64,000 bases of DNA from NCBI RefSeq assembly GCF_052119705.1, contig NZ_JBGQOP010000004.1:62001-126000 (forward strand). Direction: 5' to 3'. Every line of letters begins with the position of its first letter. Position 1 is the first letter of the stretch. The DNA is from Oceanimonas sp052119705. Lineage in GTDB: Bacteria > Pseudomonadota > Gammaproteobacteria > Enterobacterales > Aeromonadaceae. A model generated the notes under the pieces. It ran no database searches. It worked only from the letters and a program-made list of their open reading frames with translations, and had not been told where the DNA came from. Shown here in pieces: positions 44,581-53,413 of this stretch. The position numbers and the translations under genes are program-made.

Positions 44581-45401
44581 TGCGCCCTACACGGGATCAA
44601 CGGCTGACCAGTCAACTCATACACGAAGGCCGCTTATTATTGGTGGCCATACAGTTTTTAACCCGATTGCCGGTGCCGGCTTTCAAGGAATATCAGCCAC
44701 ACTGGCTGCACCAAAGCAGCCGGCATTTTCCTGCGGTTGGCTTATTAGTCGGGCTGATTTGCGCCAGTGCTTTTTGGTTTAGCTCACTGTTTTTTTCGCC
44801 GTTAGTGGCCGCCGTAATCAGCACCGCCTTGGGTATAAAAATCACAGGTGCTTTTCATGAAGACGGGCTCGCCGATACCTGTGATGGCTTAGGCGGTGGC
44901 CTTACCCGTGAGCGAGCGCTGACCATAATGAAAGACTCACGCCTAGGCACTTTTGGTACCTTAGGCTTAGTAATGGCGATGTTACTTAAAGTCAGCTTGC
45001 TGGCCAGCATGAGCCTGCCGGTGGCCTTAATCGCCTTAGTGATCGGCCACGGCGCGTCACGCTTATGCTGCATCAGCCTGATCGCCCTCTTGCCTTATGG
45101 TGGCGATGTAGAGCACGCTAAGGCTAAACCGATGGCGCAACAACTTAGCCTGCGGCAAGGGCTAATGAGTGCCGGTTGGCTAGTGTTAGCCTTGGTGTTG
45201 ATGAGCGTGATTTGGCCTCAGGCCATGGCGCGCATCCAGCCCCACCAATGGCAATTGGCTGTGCTCTTAGCGTGTTTGGCCAGCGCTTATATGTATCGTT
45301 TATTAGCGCGACGTTTACAAGGCTATACGGGCGATGGCTTAGGTGCGACTCAGCAGCTCAGCGAGTTAGCTATTTATGCGGGTTTGGCTGTAGGCCTATG
45401 A
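44577..45401 (+). CDS. cobS: CobS, adenosylcobinamide-GDP ribazoletransferase
   Basis: 274 residues, integral membrane with about six helices. The family motif FLTRLPVPAF lies near the N-terminus. FHEDGLADTCDGLGGGLTRERALTIMKDSRLGTFG, quoted only in part (key residues D and H of HEDGLADTCDG), is the Mg-binding active site. It joins alpha-ribazole (phosphate) to cobinamide-GDP. The start overlaps the cobT stop (ATGATG region). Confidence 0.93.
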   Translation: MMRPTRDQRLTSQLIHEGRLLLVAIQFLTRLPVPAFKEYQPHWLHQSSRHFPAVGLLVGLICASAFWFSSLFFSPLVAAVISTALGIKITGAFHEDGLADTCDGLGGGLTRERALTIMKDSRLGTFGTLGLVMAMLLKVSLLASMSLPVALIALVIGHGASRLCCISLIALLPYGGDVEHAKAKPMAQQLSLRQGLMSAGWLVLALVLMSVIWPQAMARIQPHQWQLAVLLACLASAYMYRLLARRLQGYTGDGLGATQQLSELAIYAGLAVGL

Positions 45402-45592
45402 GTAGTGCAGGCCGCGACATAACACCCAACCCCAAGCTATTTTTGCCACGGAATACACGGGAAAATAGAGATCCAATCGCAAAAATTATTAGTAAGCGCT
45501 AACACAGCGCTGCGCCCAGCGTACCGAGCTCTCGTAGCAAAAAGCCGTGACCGAGCAGCCTTAAACCTTAAAAGCCGAAAGCTGGAGTAGTC

Positions 45593-46189
45593 ATGGAGTT
45601 GTATATTTGGCGGCACCCTAAGCCGCTGCATGCGGTGGGAGTATGTCTGGGGCAAACCGATATGAGAGTGGATAAACGTAAATTGCGCCGCTTGGCCAAT
45701 CAGATCCAGCGCTTTGCCCGCCGTTATCATCTGCCCAGAGTGATCTGGGTTAGCCCCTTGCAGCGATCCCTTGACGTAGGGCGCATGTTAGCAAAGCGCG
45801 GTTTTCGGTGTGAGGTAACGCCCGCACTGGCCGAGCTTAATTTTGGTGACTGGGACGGCAAACCTTGGCAGCACATTGCCAAACAAGACATAGACACTTG
45901 GTGTAACGACTTTAGTTTTTATGCACCGGGCGGCGGAGAAAATCTACAGCAGTTGTTTGCCAGAGTCACATTATGGCTAACGCAGCAATATAGCGTATCA
46001 CCCAACACGCCGCGGTTGGCGGTGGGTCATGCGGGATGGATTAATGCCGCCACTCTGCTGGCCAATAAACGGGGACTACCCAAAAGTGCCGCAGACTGGC
46101 CGCGCCCCGTGGCTTATCGCCAGCTCAGTCGGCTGACTATTTCAACTGCTCTATTCGAACCTGTGCCACTCCCGCACGGACCATATTAA
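45593..46189 (+). CDS. cobC: histidine phosphatase, probable alpha-ribazole phosphatase (CobC-like)
   Basis: 198 residues. The catalytic His is in YIWRHPKPL (RHP rather than the usual RHG), with supporting ELNFGDWDGKPW (acid) and VGHAGWINA (second His). The GDWDG motif is typical of CobC-type phosphatases, and the position after cobT and cobS supports removal of phosphate from alpha-ribazole phosphate. CobU is not in the window. The 3' end overlaps the convergent RlpA-like gene by 53 bp. Confidence 0.75.
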   Translation: MELYIWRHPKPLHAVGVCLGQTDMRVDKRKLRRLANQIQRFARRYHLPRVIWVSPLQRSLDVGRMLAKRGFRCEVTPALAELNFGDWDGKPWQHIAKQDIDTWCNDFSFYAPGGGENLQQLFARVTLWLTQQYSVSPNTPRLAVGHAGWINAATLLANKRGLPKSAADWPRPVAYRQLSRLTISTALFEPVPLPHGPY

Positions 46190-46535
46190 GCTCGCGCGCC
46201 GCCTGCTCAGACAAATCAATCACCCGCCCCTTTGCATAAGGGCCACGGTCGTTGATGCGCACCACTATGGATTTTTGATTGTGCAGATTGGTCACTCTAA
46301 CTTGAGTACCAAAGGGCAAGGTTTTGTGTGCCGCCGTTAAGGCATGCTTGTTAAACGACTCGCCGCTGGCGGTTTTACGACCATGATGGCGGCTGCCGTA
46401 GTAGGAAGCCTTGCCCTGCTCCACACTCACCACGGCAGGGCCGCTAACCGGCGGCGGTGCAGAAGGCGCACTGCCACAAGATTGCAACACCAATGGCAAC
46501 AGCAGCCAGAATATCCAACGTAGATTAAACGTCAT
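46137..46535 (-). CDS. RlpA-like septal lipoprotein (double-psi beta-barrel)
   Basis: 132 residues. A lipoprotein signal with lipobox VLQSC (Cys near residue 20) precedes a DPBB domain: GKASYYGSRHHGRKTASGE, LTAAHKTLPFGTQVRVTN and VVRINDRGPYAKGRVIDLS, with the catalytic-type Asp in NDRGP. RlpA proteins are outer-membrane lytic transglycosylases acting on denuded glycan at the septum. The C-terminal SPOR domain of long RlpA is missing, so this is a short form. Confidence 0.85.
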   Translation of the reverse strand: MTFNLRWIFWLLLPLVLQSCGSAPSAPPPVSGPAVVSVEQGKASYYGSRHHGRKTASGESFNKHALTAAHKTLPFGTQVRVTNLHNQKSIVVRINDRGPYAKGRVIDLSEQAARELNMVRAGVAQVRIEQLK

Positions 46536-46577
46536 ATCTTTGCCTCTAATCGGCCAGAACCTCGACCTATAGTTTGA

Positions 46578-46895
46578 CTATTGCAGCTCCAGCCAGGCAA
46601 CCAGTGCCATGGCATCGGCTAAGGTGCGTGTGACCAGCTTGGCTGTACAACACACACCTAGGCTAGCAGCATAGAGTTTTAGCTCAATATTAAGCTCAGC
46701 CAGCGATACTAACTCGAGTTGGCGTTGCCAGTATAGGGTGTCATCGTTTTGCTGCGACAAAATATGAGTCCCACCTTGGCTATCTATTAATCGATCACCC
46801 ACCCATAAGCCTTGCTCGGCCAGCAGTTCTGGACCGTCTGCCCACGCGTAATACCCACCCTGCTCACACATAATAATCACCGGCCAGTGGATCAT
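46578..46895 (-). CDS. DUF4144-like small cytosolic protein
   Basis: 105 residues. The pattern MIHWPVIIMCEQGG...GLWVGDRLIDSQGGTHIL resembles DUF4144 proteins of Vibrio and Shewanella. No signal peptide or catalytic motif. Lies between the RlpA-like gene and ccoG, in the same direction. Confidence 0.6.
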   Translation of the reverse strand: MIHWPVIIMCEQGGYYAWADGPELLAEQGLWVGDRLIDSQGGTHILSQQNDDTLYWQRQLELVSLAELNIELKLYAASLGVCCTAKLVTRTLADAMALVAWLELQ

Positions 46896-46946
46896 ATTGG
46901 CACGCTCCGTTTAGAAAAATGGCCGTTCAGAAAAGTGGCTGATAAG

Positions 46947-46995
46947 CAAAATGGGGCCTAACTCTCGATATTCGAGCGTCAGGCCCCGCTTATTT
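46947..46995. terminator. intrinsic terminator between ccoG and the DUF4144-like gene
   Basis: GGGGCCT (46953-46959) pairs with AGGCCCC (46981-46987), with an inner CTCGA-TAT-TCGAG stem. T/A tracts on both sides allow minus-strand termination of ccoG. Confidence 0.88.
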
Positions 46996-47064
46996 TTAAT
47001 ACTCAGATAATTTTAATACTGAGATTTAATACTCAATGCCAGCCCCCATATTAGGTCAATTCCG

Positions 47065-48453
47065 CTAGCGGCTTGGGCTGAAAAATTGGCTATTAGTCTG
47101 TACTTGCAGCTGGTCATTACCGGCCACAAACGTAATCGCCTGTATGCTGTTCTGCAACTGATAAGGATCCGCCGCCAGACTAATAGACAGATTAACGATT
47201 TCACCGGCCGGCACCGTCACCGACTCTGGTCCCGTCCAGCGTAAGGCATCCATTCCGGTTACGCGTACCCGATAATCTTGTGGCTGCTGACTGCGATTCG
47301 ACAACTTCAACAAATAGGTGTTTTCCACCCAACCTGCAGTGGTTTCTCGGAACAGCTGATTACGATCCCGTTGCACGTCGAGCCCCATCGGCACTCGGCT
47401 GGCGGCGGCATACACCAGTACCACCAACATCAGCAGCAACATAATGCCATAGCCGACCAACTTGGGCCGCAACAACCGAGTCTTGCCGCCCTCTAGCTGG
47501 CGCTCGCTGGCATAACGGATCAGCCCAGTGGCGCTGCCCATCTGAGTCATGGTCTGATCACAGGCGTCAGCGCAAGCTCCGCAGTTGATACATTCATACT
47601 GCAGGCCGTCTCGAATATCGATACCGGTGGGGCACACTTGTACACACAAATTGCAGTCTATACAGTCGCCGAGTCCCAGTGCTGCGGCATCTGTGTTACG
47701 CGCACGGGGACCACGACGCTCTCCGCGCTTGGCATCATAACTCACGCTATAAGTGTCTTTATCGAACATTGCCGACTGAAAGCGAGAATAAGGGCACATA
47801 TGAGTACACATTATGGCCCGCATCCAACCCGCATTGAGATAGGTACAAAGCGCAAAAAACAGCACCCCAAAGCTCGACAGCAAGCCGGCAGAAAGCTGTA
47901 CTAAATCGGTGGCCAACGCGGCGGCCGGTACAAAATAGGCGACGAAAGTAAAACCACTCAACAAGGAGATCAGTAGCCAGATCAGGTGTTTGCCGCCAGT
48001 ACGCCACAGCTTATTCAAGCTCCAAGGCGCCTTGTGCAACTGACGGCGCTTATTAGCACTGCCCTCTAATTTCTCTTCTACCCAGATGAACCAGAACGTC
48101 CACACCGTCTGCGGGCAGAGATAACCGCACCACACCCGTCCCAGAAAGACGGTAATAAAAAATAGGCCGCAAGCCGCCACCATCAATACCAAGGCCAGCA
48201 AAGTCAGATCCTGAGGCCAGATGGTGATACCGAACAGGTGAAAGCGCTGCAGCTCTACATCCAACAACACTGCCTGCTGGCCGTTCCAGCGCAGCCAAGG
48301 TCCCAGCAGAAAACACAGCATCAGCATCCAACCGGCGAGTTTGCGCACCCGCTGCCAGCGACCGCGCTGTGCACGCACATAAACATGGCCCTGATCTATG
48401 GGTCTGGGCTCGGTACTGACGCTCACGTCAATGAGGGAAGAATATTTTTCCAT
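47065..48453 (-). CDS. ccoG: CcoG/FixG-type cytochrome oxidase accessory ferredoxin
   Basis: 462 residues from ATG 48453; the frame is open to 48531 but the MEKYSSLIDVS start fits the family. Membrane helices lie near residues 35-55, 85-110 and 150-200. RVWCGYLCPQTVWTFWF is the conserved first motif. Two ferredoxin clusters follow: CIDCNLCVQVCP and CINCGACADACD. A C-terminal Ig-like domain is periplasmic. CcoG helps copper reduction for cbb3 oxidase assembly; the ccoNOPQ genes are not in this window. Confidence 0.92.
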   Translation of the reverse strand: MEKYSSLIDVSVSTEPRPIDQGHVYVRAQRGRWQRVRKLAGWMLMLCFLLGPWLRWNGQQAVLLDVELQRFHLFGITIWPQDLTLLALVLMVAACGLFFITVFLGRVWCGYLCPQTVWTFWFIWVEEKLEGSANKRRQLHKAPWSLNKLWRTGGKHLIWLLISLLSGFTFVAYFVPAAALATDLVQLSAGLLSSFGVLFFALCTYLNAGWMRAIMCTHMCPYSRFQSAMFDKDTYSVSYDAKRGERRGPRARNTDAAALGLGDCIDCNLCVQVCPTGIDIRDGLQYECINCGACADACDQTMTQMGSATGLIRYASERQLEGGKTRLLRPKLVGYGIMLLLMLVVLVYAAASRVPMGLDVQRDRNQLFRETTAGWVENTYLLKLSNRSQQPQDYRVRVTGMDALRWTGPESVTVPAGEIVNLSISLAADPYQLQNSIQAITFVAGNDQLQVQTNSQFFSPSR

Positions 48454-48675
48454 AGGACTCACACTGTTTGTTATGGGAAAGGCAGGCAAGAACCAGCAGG
48501 AATAAGGCCTGGAGGGAAAAAGCTGCCACAACCCGCGCAGTAGAACATGCTCGGCCTAAACGCAACATAAACAGATGTAAGCAAACAGACTATAACAGTG
48601 TGATTAAGCGAAACAGCGCCTATAACAGCATGGCTCTCTGAGGGTTGAATCTAGCGTGCCAAAGCTTGCTCAGCG

Positions 48676-50091
48676 CTAATTAAGCTGTTCGTCAATCAGC
48701 ACTGCCAGCTGCTTGATGGCGGTTTCACTACGGGTATTCCACGGTAATGAGGTATTGAGTCGAAAACAGTGCCGATATTGTTCACCGGCGGCAAACATGC
48801 GTCCAGGAGCGATAGTAATCCCCGTTTGCAGCGCTCGCCAATACAGCTGAGTCGCACAACAGTAGGCCGGCAGCTCCAACCACAGAAAATAGCTGCCTTC
48901 GGCATAATGCACCCGCACCTCAGCAGGAAATTCTCGTTTAATGGCCTGATAAAAAATATGTTTTCGCTGCTCTAAGGTGCGGCGCAGGGTATGCAAATGC
49001 TTGTCGTAACGATGCGAAGACAGATAATCAGCCAAGGCCAATTGCATGGGTGCGCTGGTAGATAAAGTACTCATTAATTGCAGACGTTGGATGGCCGGTG
49101 TTTGTTGCCCCGCCGCCACCCAACCGATACGAAAGCCGGTCGCCAGTGTTTTCGAGAACGAGCCACAGTGCAACACTTGACCTGCCCTATCCCAGGCTTT
49201 GATGGGCAACGGCGGCACTAAACCGGTATACAACTCACCATACACATCGTCTTCAATCAAGCTCACCTTATGTTCAGCCAGCAGCGCCAGCAAGCGCACT
49301 TTATGGTCCTGCGACATGCTGGCACCCAGCGGGTTCTGGCCATGACTCATCAGCCAACAGGCCTTGATGGGATATTGCTGTAATGCTTGAGCCAGCGCAT
49401 CTAAGTCCATGCCATGCTGTGGATCCGTGGCCACCGCCACCGCTTTCAGATGATGACGCTCTATCGCCTGCAGCGCACCGTAAAAGGCCGGAGACTCTAC
49501 CACCACCCAATCTCCAGGCTGGGTCAGCGCTTGCAGACTAAGATTGAGCGCCTCCAGTGCGCCCGAGGTAATCACTATTTCGTCGGGTGAAATATCCATG
49601 CCCTTAGCGGCATAACGCTGGGCAATACTGCGGCGCAAATCGGCACAGCCCGGCGGCAGACTGATGCCGGCATTTTCAGACGACAACTGGCGAGCCACTC
49701 GGATCAAGGAGCGAGCGAGCTGGTGTTGTGGAAACAACGACGAGTCAGGAAAAGCAGAACCTAAGGCCACACACTCTGGATTATTGCCAGCCTGCAGTAC
49801 GTTGAAGATAAAAGCATTAATATCGACCGTTTCTGCCGGCTGTAACGGCTGTGGTGGTAATGAATACTCCGTCGCCGCCTCCCGATCGGGAACGACGAAG
49901 TAGCCTGACTGGGGGCGAGAGCGAATCCAGCCTTGACTTTCAAGCAATTGATAGGCGTTGAGCACCGTCATCAGACTCAGTCCAGAGCGGCGTACCGTTT
50001 CACGCAGCGAGGGTAACTTATCGCCCTCTTGCCAGACTCCGGTACGGATTTGTTCACCCAGCTGTTGTGCCAGCCGTTCATAACGGGTCAT
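48676..50091 (-). CDS. MocR-type GntR/aminotransferase transcriptional regulator
   Basis: 471 residues. An N-terminal GntR winged helix (LPSLRETVRRSGLSLMTVLNAY, about residues 25-48) is joined to a fold-type I PLP domain (from about residue 110). The Schiff-base Lys is in CGSFSKTLATGFRIGW near residue 310, and EDDVYGEL carries the cofactor Asp. MocR proteins sense PLP or amino acids (PdxR-, TauR- or GabR-like). The target cannot be told. It starts six bases after the upstream thioesterase gene, so the two are co-transcribed. Confidence 0.88.
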   Translation of the reverse strand: MTRYERLAQQLGEQIRTGVWQEGDKLPSLRETVRRSGLSLMTVLNAYQLLESQGWIRSRPQSGYFVVPDREAATEYSLPPQPLQPAETVDINAFIFNVLQAGNNPECVALGSAFPDSSLFPQHQLARSLIRVARQLSSENAGISLPPGCADLRRSIAQRYAAKGMDISPDEIVITSGALEALNLSLQALTQPGDWVVVESPAFYGALQAIERHHLKAVAVATDPQHGMDLDALAQALQQYPIKACWLMSHGQNPLGASMSQDHKVRLLALLAEHKVSLIEDDVYGELYTGLVPPLPIKAWDRAGQVLHCGSFSKTLATGFRIGWVAAGQQTPAIQRLQLMSTLSTSAPMQLALADYLSSHRYDKHLHTLRRTLEQRKHIFYQAIKREFPAEVRVHYAEGSYFLWLELPAYCCATQLYWRALQTGITIAPGRMFAAGEQYRHCFRLNTSLPWNTRSETAIKQLAVLIDEQLN

Positions 50092-50097
50092 TAGGGC

Positions 50098-50664
50098 TTA
50101 CGCCACATCTAGGGCTGGCAGACAGTTTTCACCTTGTAGCTCAATCATGGCTTGGGTAATATCGAGCGCTTCGCCGATATCGTCTATTTCTTGCTGATGC
50201 GCACGGCGCAGCTTTTTACGCAGCTTGCCCATCACAAAGCGGCGAATTTCTTCTTCGTCTTCTAATAGCAATCCCGCCACCTTAGTCGGCTTACGGGTTT
50301 CTTCGCTTAAGGCCACCATAGTGAAGTAAGAGGTATTGGTGTGCTTTACCGTTCCTTCACGGAAGTTCTCTGACTCCACCTTAATGCCTACTTCCATGGA
50401 GCTGGTGCCCACATAATTTACTGAGGCGTAAAGGGTCAATAAGTCGCCCACTTCTACCGGGTTCATAAAATCAACCGAGTCCACCGAGGCGGTCACGCAA
50501 TAGCCTTTACAATGAGAAGCGGCACAGATATAGGCAATTTTATCCATCAGGCCTAAAATCACACCGCCGTGTACCTTGCCACCAAAGTTGGCATACGAGG
50601 GCACCATCAACTCTTTGAGGGTCACCTGTGACGATTTAACCGTTCTAAATCCCGTTTCGTTCAT
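50098..50664 (-). CDS. acyl-CoA thioesterase, hotdog fold (YciA-like)
   Basis: 188 residues. The hotdog domain shows NFGGKVHGGVILGLMDKIAYICA (key His-Gly-Gly) and the catalytic Asp in SVDSVDFMNPVEVGDLL, then TSYFTMVAL. It hydrolyses acyl-CoAs; length and motifs match YciA/acyl-CoA hydrolases with an extra C-terminal helical tail of about 50 residues (KLRKKLRRAHQQEIDD). First gene of a pair with the MocR regulator. Confidence 0.85.
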   Translation of the reverse strand: MNETGFRTVKSSQVTLKELMVPSYANFGGKVHGGVILGLMDKIAYICAASHCKGYCVTASVDSVDFMNPVEVGDLLTLYASVNYVGTSSMEVGIKVESENFREGTVKHTNTSYFTMVALSEETRKPTKVAGLLLEDEEEIRRFVMGKLRKKLRRAHQQEIDDIGEALDITQAMIELQGENCLPALDVA

Positions 50665-51236
50665 TACTTCACCTAATAATTAACATAAATTCAATAAGTT
50701 ATGTTCACTAAAGCCCATGCGGCGCACACTAAAATACACAAATATGCCTGAGCATAAATGCGAGGCTCCTCTGCTTGCAACTGCGGCCATCCTAACCCAA
50801 TTGACAGCAGAGAATACTGAATTTTTTGCAGTTTGCGGCACAGATCATTCGCTTTCGCGCAAGTGACGATGAGCCGTTAGCTGTGATTGATAGTGACACT
50901 CCAACGCTTAGTCTCAAGAAAAAAGATACTAGCAGCCGCTATGCCGATAGGTAAAAAATTAAAGAGTATAAGAAATCCTCAAAGACTGGGATTATAAAAT
51001 GGCCTTTATCAAGGATGCAGACACCAAAGAAGTAGAGTGTGAAATAAGAGCTCGAAGTCAGCAATTACAGGCGCGAAAAACAAGATGACCAATGAGACTG
51101 CATAAAGCGCAGTATCTGTGATTGCCTTCAACTCGCCCTTAGCGTCCAATGGGCATAGTCACGGCTGATTAAGGCGTGAAAGTGGCGCAAGCATAATGAC
51201 TTGTAAGCTGTCTTTATAAACAAACAAGGAGCTAAT
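50665..51236. other. 572-bp gene-poor gap
   Basis: A 29-codon frame at 50999-51088 (MAFIKDADTKEVECEIRA start) is the only coherent reading; it has no clear binding site and may be a gene remnant. The right end carries the AAGGAG site of the next gene. No repeat or terminator is evident. Confidence 0.35.
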
Positions 51237-51518
51237 ATGCATATCGACAAAGCTAAAAAACGCATCGCCAAACAGGTGAAGAAAGGCTTTAAGGGTTACC
51301 CGCAAATTACCTTGGAATATTTTGGCGCCAGCAAAGAGCTCGCCACCGAAGTGGCTATCCGCTTTACCACAGAACTCGGCGCCCCTGAGCAAGAACAACG
51401 CTTTACCAGCCAAGCTGATGTGCGTGAGGACGAAGTCATACAGTCCGCCTTAGTAAAAATTATCGAGCGCGCCGAGGCCAGTTCGGTATTAGAAATCGAA
51501 GGCGTCTCGACACTATAG
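51237..51518 (+). CDS. conserved small cytosolic protein, unknown
   Basis: 93 residues with an AAGGAG binding site seven bases before the ATG. A basic start (KKRIAKQVKKGFKGYPQITLEYFG) is followed by a mixed alpha/beta region ending SSVLEIEGVSTL. It resembles uncharacterised short proteins of marine gammaproteobacteria. No catalytic motif. Confidence 0.65.
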   Translation: MHIDKAKKRIAKQVKKGFKGYPQITLEYFGASKELATEVAIRFTTELGAPEQEQRFTSQADVREDEVIQSALVKIIERAEASSVLEIEGVSTL

Positions 51519-51654
51519 TGCTGTTCTGTCTAACTGCGAGTGCGAATGCCCACTCACTCTCTGCGTCACAGAGGCTCGCCTAAGGGCTAAAAGATAGCGC
51601 ACCAAGCGGTGTGCGGGAGTAAACTGATCTGCTGTTGTTACAGGAAGGATTCTA

Positions 51655-52791
51655 ATGGCGAGCTCAAAAAACGCAGTGGCTAAACGTAAAAAAAACGCCA
51701 CGCAGCTGCTTGATGCATTTAATGCGCACCATGCCTCACTCATTATCTTGGCGAGCTTGGCGGTCATCTTCTTTATTGACTGGGCACAAGCCGTGCTATT
51801 GCCCTTAATAGTGGCAGTGTTTATAAGCTATGCTCTGGATCCGCTGCTCTCTCCCTTTGATAAACTGAAGGTCCCGCGGCCTTTAAGCGCCGCCGTGATT
51901 GTCAGCCTGCTAGTGGCACTGGTCATAGGTGCTGGCATTCCACTGCAGCGTGAAGCCGTCGCTATGCTCGATAAAATTCCGGTGGCCATCAGCCAATTGC
52001 AACACAGCAAGGCTCGTGCACCGGCGAAAGAAGCGGGCATCATAGAAAAAGCGCAAAAAGCCGCTAAACAAATAGAAGACAGTACCAGTGATAAAAAAGT
52101 ACGCACCCCAGGCGTAACCTCGGTACGCATCGTCGAACAACCCTTCAATGTGCAGTCTTTTATTATGGGGGGCGCCTCTACAGCTATGGTGATGGTTTCA
52201 CAAGTGTTTTCCGCCCTGCTGCTGGTCTACTTTTTATTGGCAGTGGGCAAGTTATATAGGCGCAAGGTGATCCGCATCTCGGGCCCTTCGTTTGAACGCA
52301 TGCGTAAAGCCGCCAACATCATGGCCGACTTCCATTATCAGGTGCGCCAGTTTTTATTTGTGATGCTATTAAGCTCGGTATTTGTCGGTGTCTTTACTTG
52401 GCTGACATTTTGGCTACTCGGCGTAGAGCAAGCAGGCCTCTGGGGCTTGATGGCTGGGCTGGCCAGCGGTATTCCGTATCTGGGTCCTTTACTCATTTTC
52501 ATCGGCAGCGCCATGGCCGCCTTTTTGCAATTTGGTACCATAGACATGGCGCTCATTGTGGCCGGTACTTCGCTTGCGGTCACCAGCATCCAAGGCAATC
52601 TGCTGACGCCTTGGCTCACCAGCCGCATGTCGAGCTTAAATACGGTGGCCATCTTTGTCGGCTTATTATTTTGGGGCTGGATTTGGGGACCCGTCGGTTT
52701 GATTATTGCTACGCCCTTGCTAATGGTTATCAAATCTTTGTGTGACCATGTGGCTAACCTACGGGCATTTGGAGAATTACTGGGTAAGTAA
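51655..52791 (+). CDS. AI-2E family (PerM/YdiK-type) membrane permease
   Basis: 378 residues. Family features: two helices near residues 22-60 with DPLLSPFDKLKVPRPLSAAVI, then a periplasmic stretch (95-160). After it come helices with LPLIVAVFISYALDPL-type and GIPYLGPLLIFIG motifs, and a late GLLFWGWIWGPVGLIIATPLLMVIK. The family was named for a reported autoinducer-2 exporter, but many members are general efflux or antiporter proteins. AAGG precedes the ATG. Substrate unknown. Confidence 0.85.
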   Translation: MASSKNAVAKRKKNATQLLDAFNAHHASLIILASLAVIFFIDWAQAVLLPLIVAVFISYALDPLLSPFDKLKVPRPLSAAVIVSLLVALVIGAGIPLQREAVAMLDKIPVAISQLQHSKARAPAKEAGIIEKAQKAAKQIEDSTSDKKVRTPGVTSVRIVEQPFNVQSFIMGGASTAMVMVSQVFSALLLVYFLLAVGKLYRRKVIRISGPSFERMRKAANIMADFHYQVRQFLFVMLLSSVFVGVFTWLTFWLLGVEQAGLWGLMAGLASGIPYLGPLLIFIGSAMAAFLQFGTIDMALIVAGTSLAVTSIQGNLLTPWLTSRMSSLNTVAIFVGLLFWGWIWGPVGLIIATPLLMVIKSLCDHVANLRAFGELLGK

Positions 52792-52873
52792 GCCTGATGT
52801 TGCGCCCTCTAGGTGGCAGTGTGCTGATAGCAGAGCTTATAATAAAATTAGCTTCGCTATTAAGGAGCAGATC

Positions 52874-53152
52874 ATGGCGGTCGGTTGGGCAAAAGATGGC
52901 GCCGTACAAGAACAAATTGATGCCAGCGTGGCAGACGCTGTGACTGAGGCGCGCAGCCAACTCAACTTATGTAAAAATATGGGCGACAGCTTAAGCCATT
53001 GCGAAGAATGTGAAGCTCTTATTCCAGAAGCACGCCGCTATGCCGTGCCCGGCGTTAGACTCTGCATTAACTGCCAAGCTGAGCAAGAGCGGTACGGCCA
53101 ACGCGCTGGCATCATCAATCGCCGCGCCAGTAAAGATAGCCAATTGCGATAA
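52874..53152 (+). CDS. DksA/TraR-type C4 zinc-finger protein (YbiI-like)
   Basis: 92 residues from ATG 52874, chosen for AAGGAG eight bases upstream; a longer frame from 52742 overlaps the permease. The zinc finger reads C-EE-C...C-IN-C (CEECEALIPEARRYAVPGVRL, then CINC). The short helical part before it lacks the long DksA coiled coil and the DxxDxA tip, so it is YbiI-like. It may bind RNA polymerase or nucleic acid; function is not established. Confidence 0.8.
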   Translation: MAVGWAKDGAVQEQIDASVADAVTEARSQLNLCKNMGDSLSHCEECEALIPEARRYAVPGVRLCINCQAEQERYGQRAGIINRRASKDSQLR

Positions 53153-53162
53153 TTAGAAGTTG

Positions 53163-53218
53163 GAAGCCCGAAGCTAGAAGCTAGAAGCTAGAAGCTAGAA
53201 GCTAGAAGCTAGAAGTTA
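53163..53218. repeat. heptanucleotide tandem repeat GAAGCTA
   Basis: Six exact copies of GAAGCTA (53170-53211), flanked by GAAGCCC and GAAGTTA. Slightly downstream, CTTCCAGCTCTCGGCTTCAA (about 53259) has the reverse complement words, so a stem may form. It lies between the zinc-finger and helicase genes. Confidence 0.9.
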
Positions 53219-53413
53219 AAACCAAACCTATAAACAAGCCTACAAACCTAGTGTTTTTCTTCCAGCTCTCGGCTTCAAGCTTGCAGCTCGCTTACTCTTC
53301 CCACCCTCTTTTCAATACATATGGGTAAAACTCTTATACAATGGCGGCCGTTTTTGCGGCACTTTTTACCCCGCGCTTAAGCCGTACTTTTATCATCATT
53401 CAGGAGCAACACG

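Noticed and set aside
50999..51088. 29-codon ORF in the gap before 51237
   Set aside because: No ribosome-binding site and too short to support; mentioned only as gap content.
53163..53218. Possible CRISPR-like array
   Set aside because: Units of seven bases without spacers; a simple tandem repeat.
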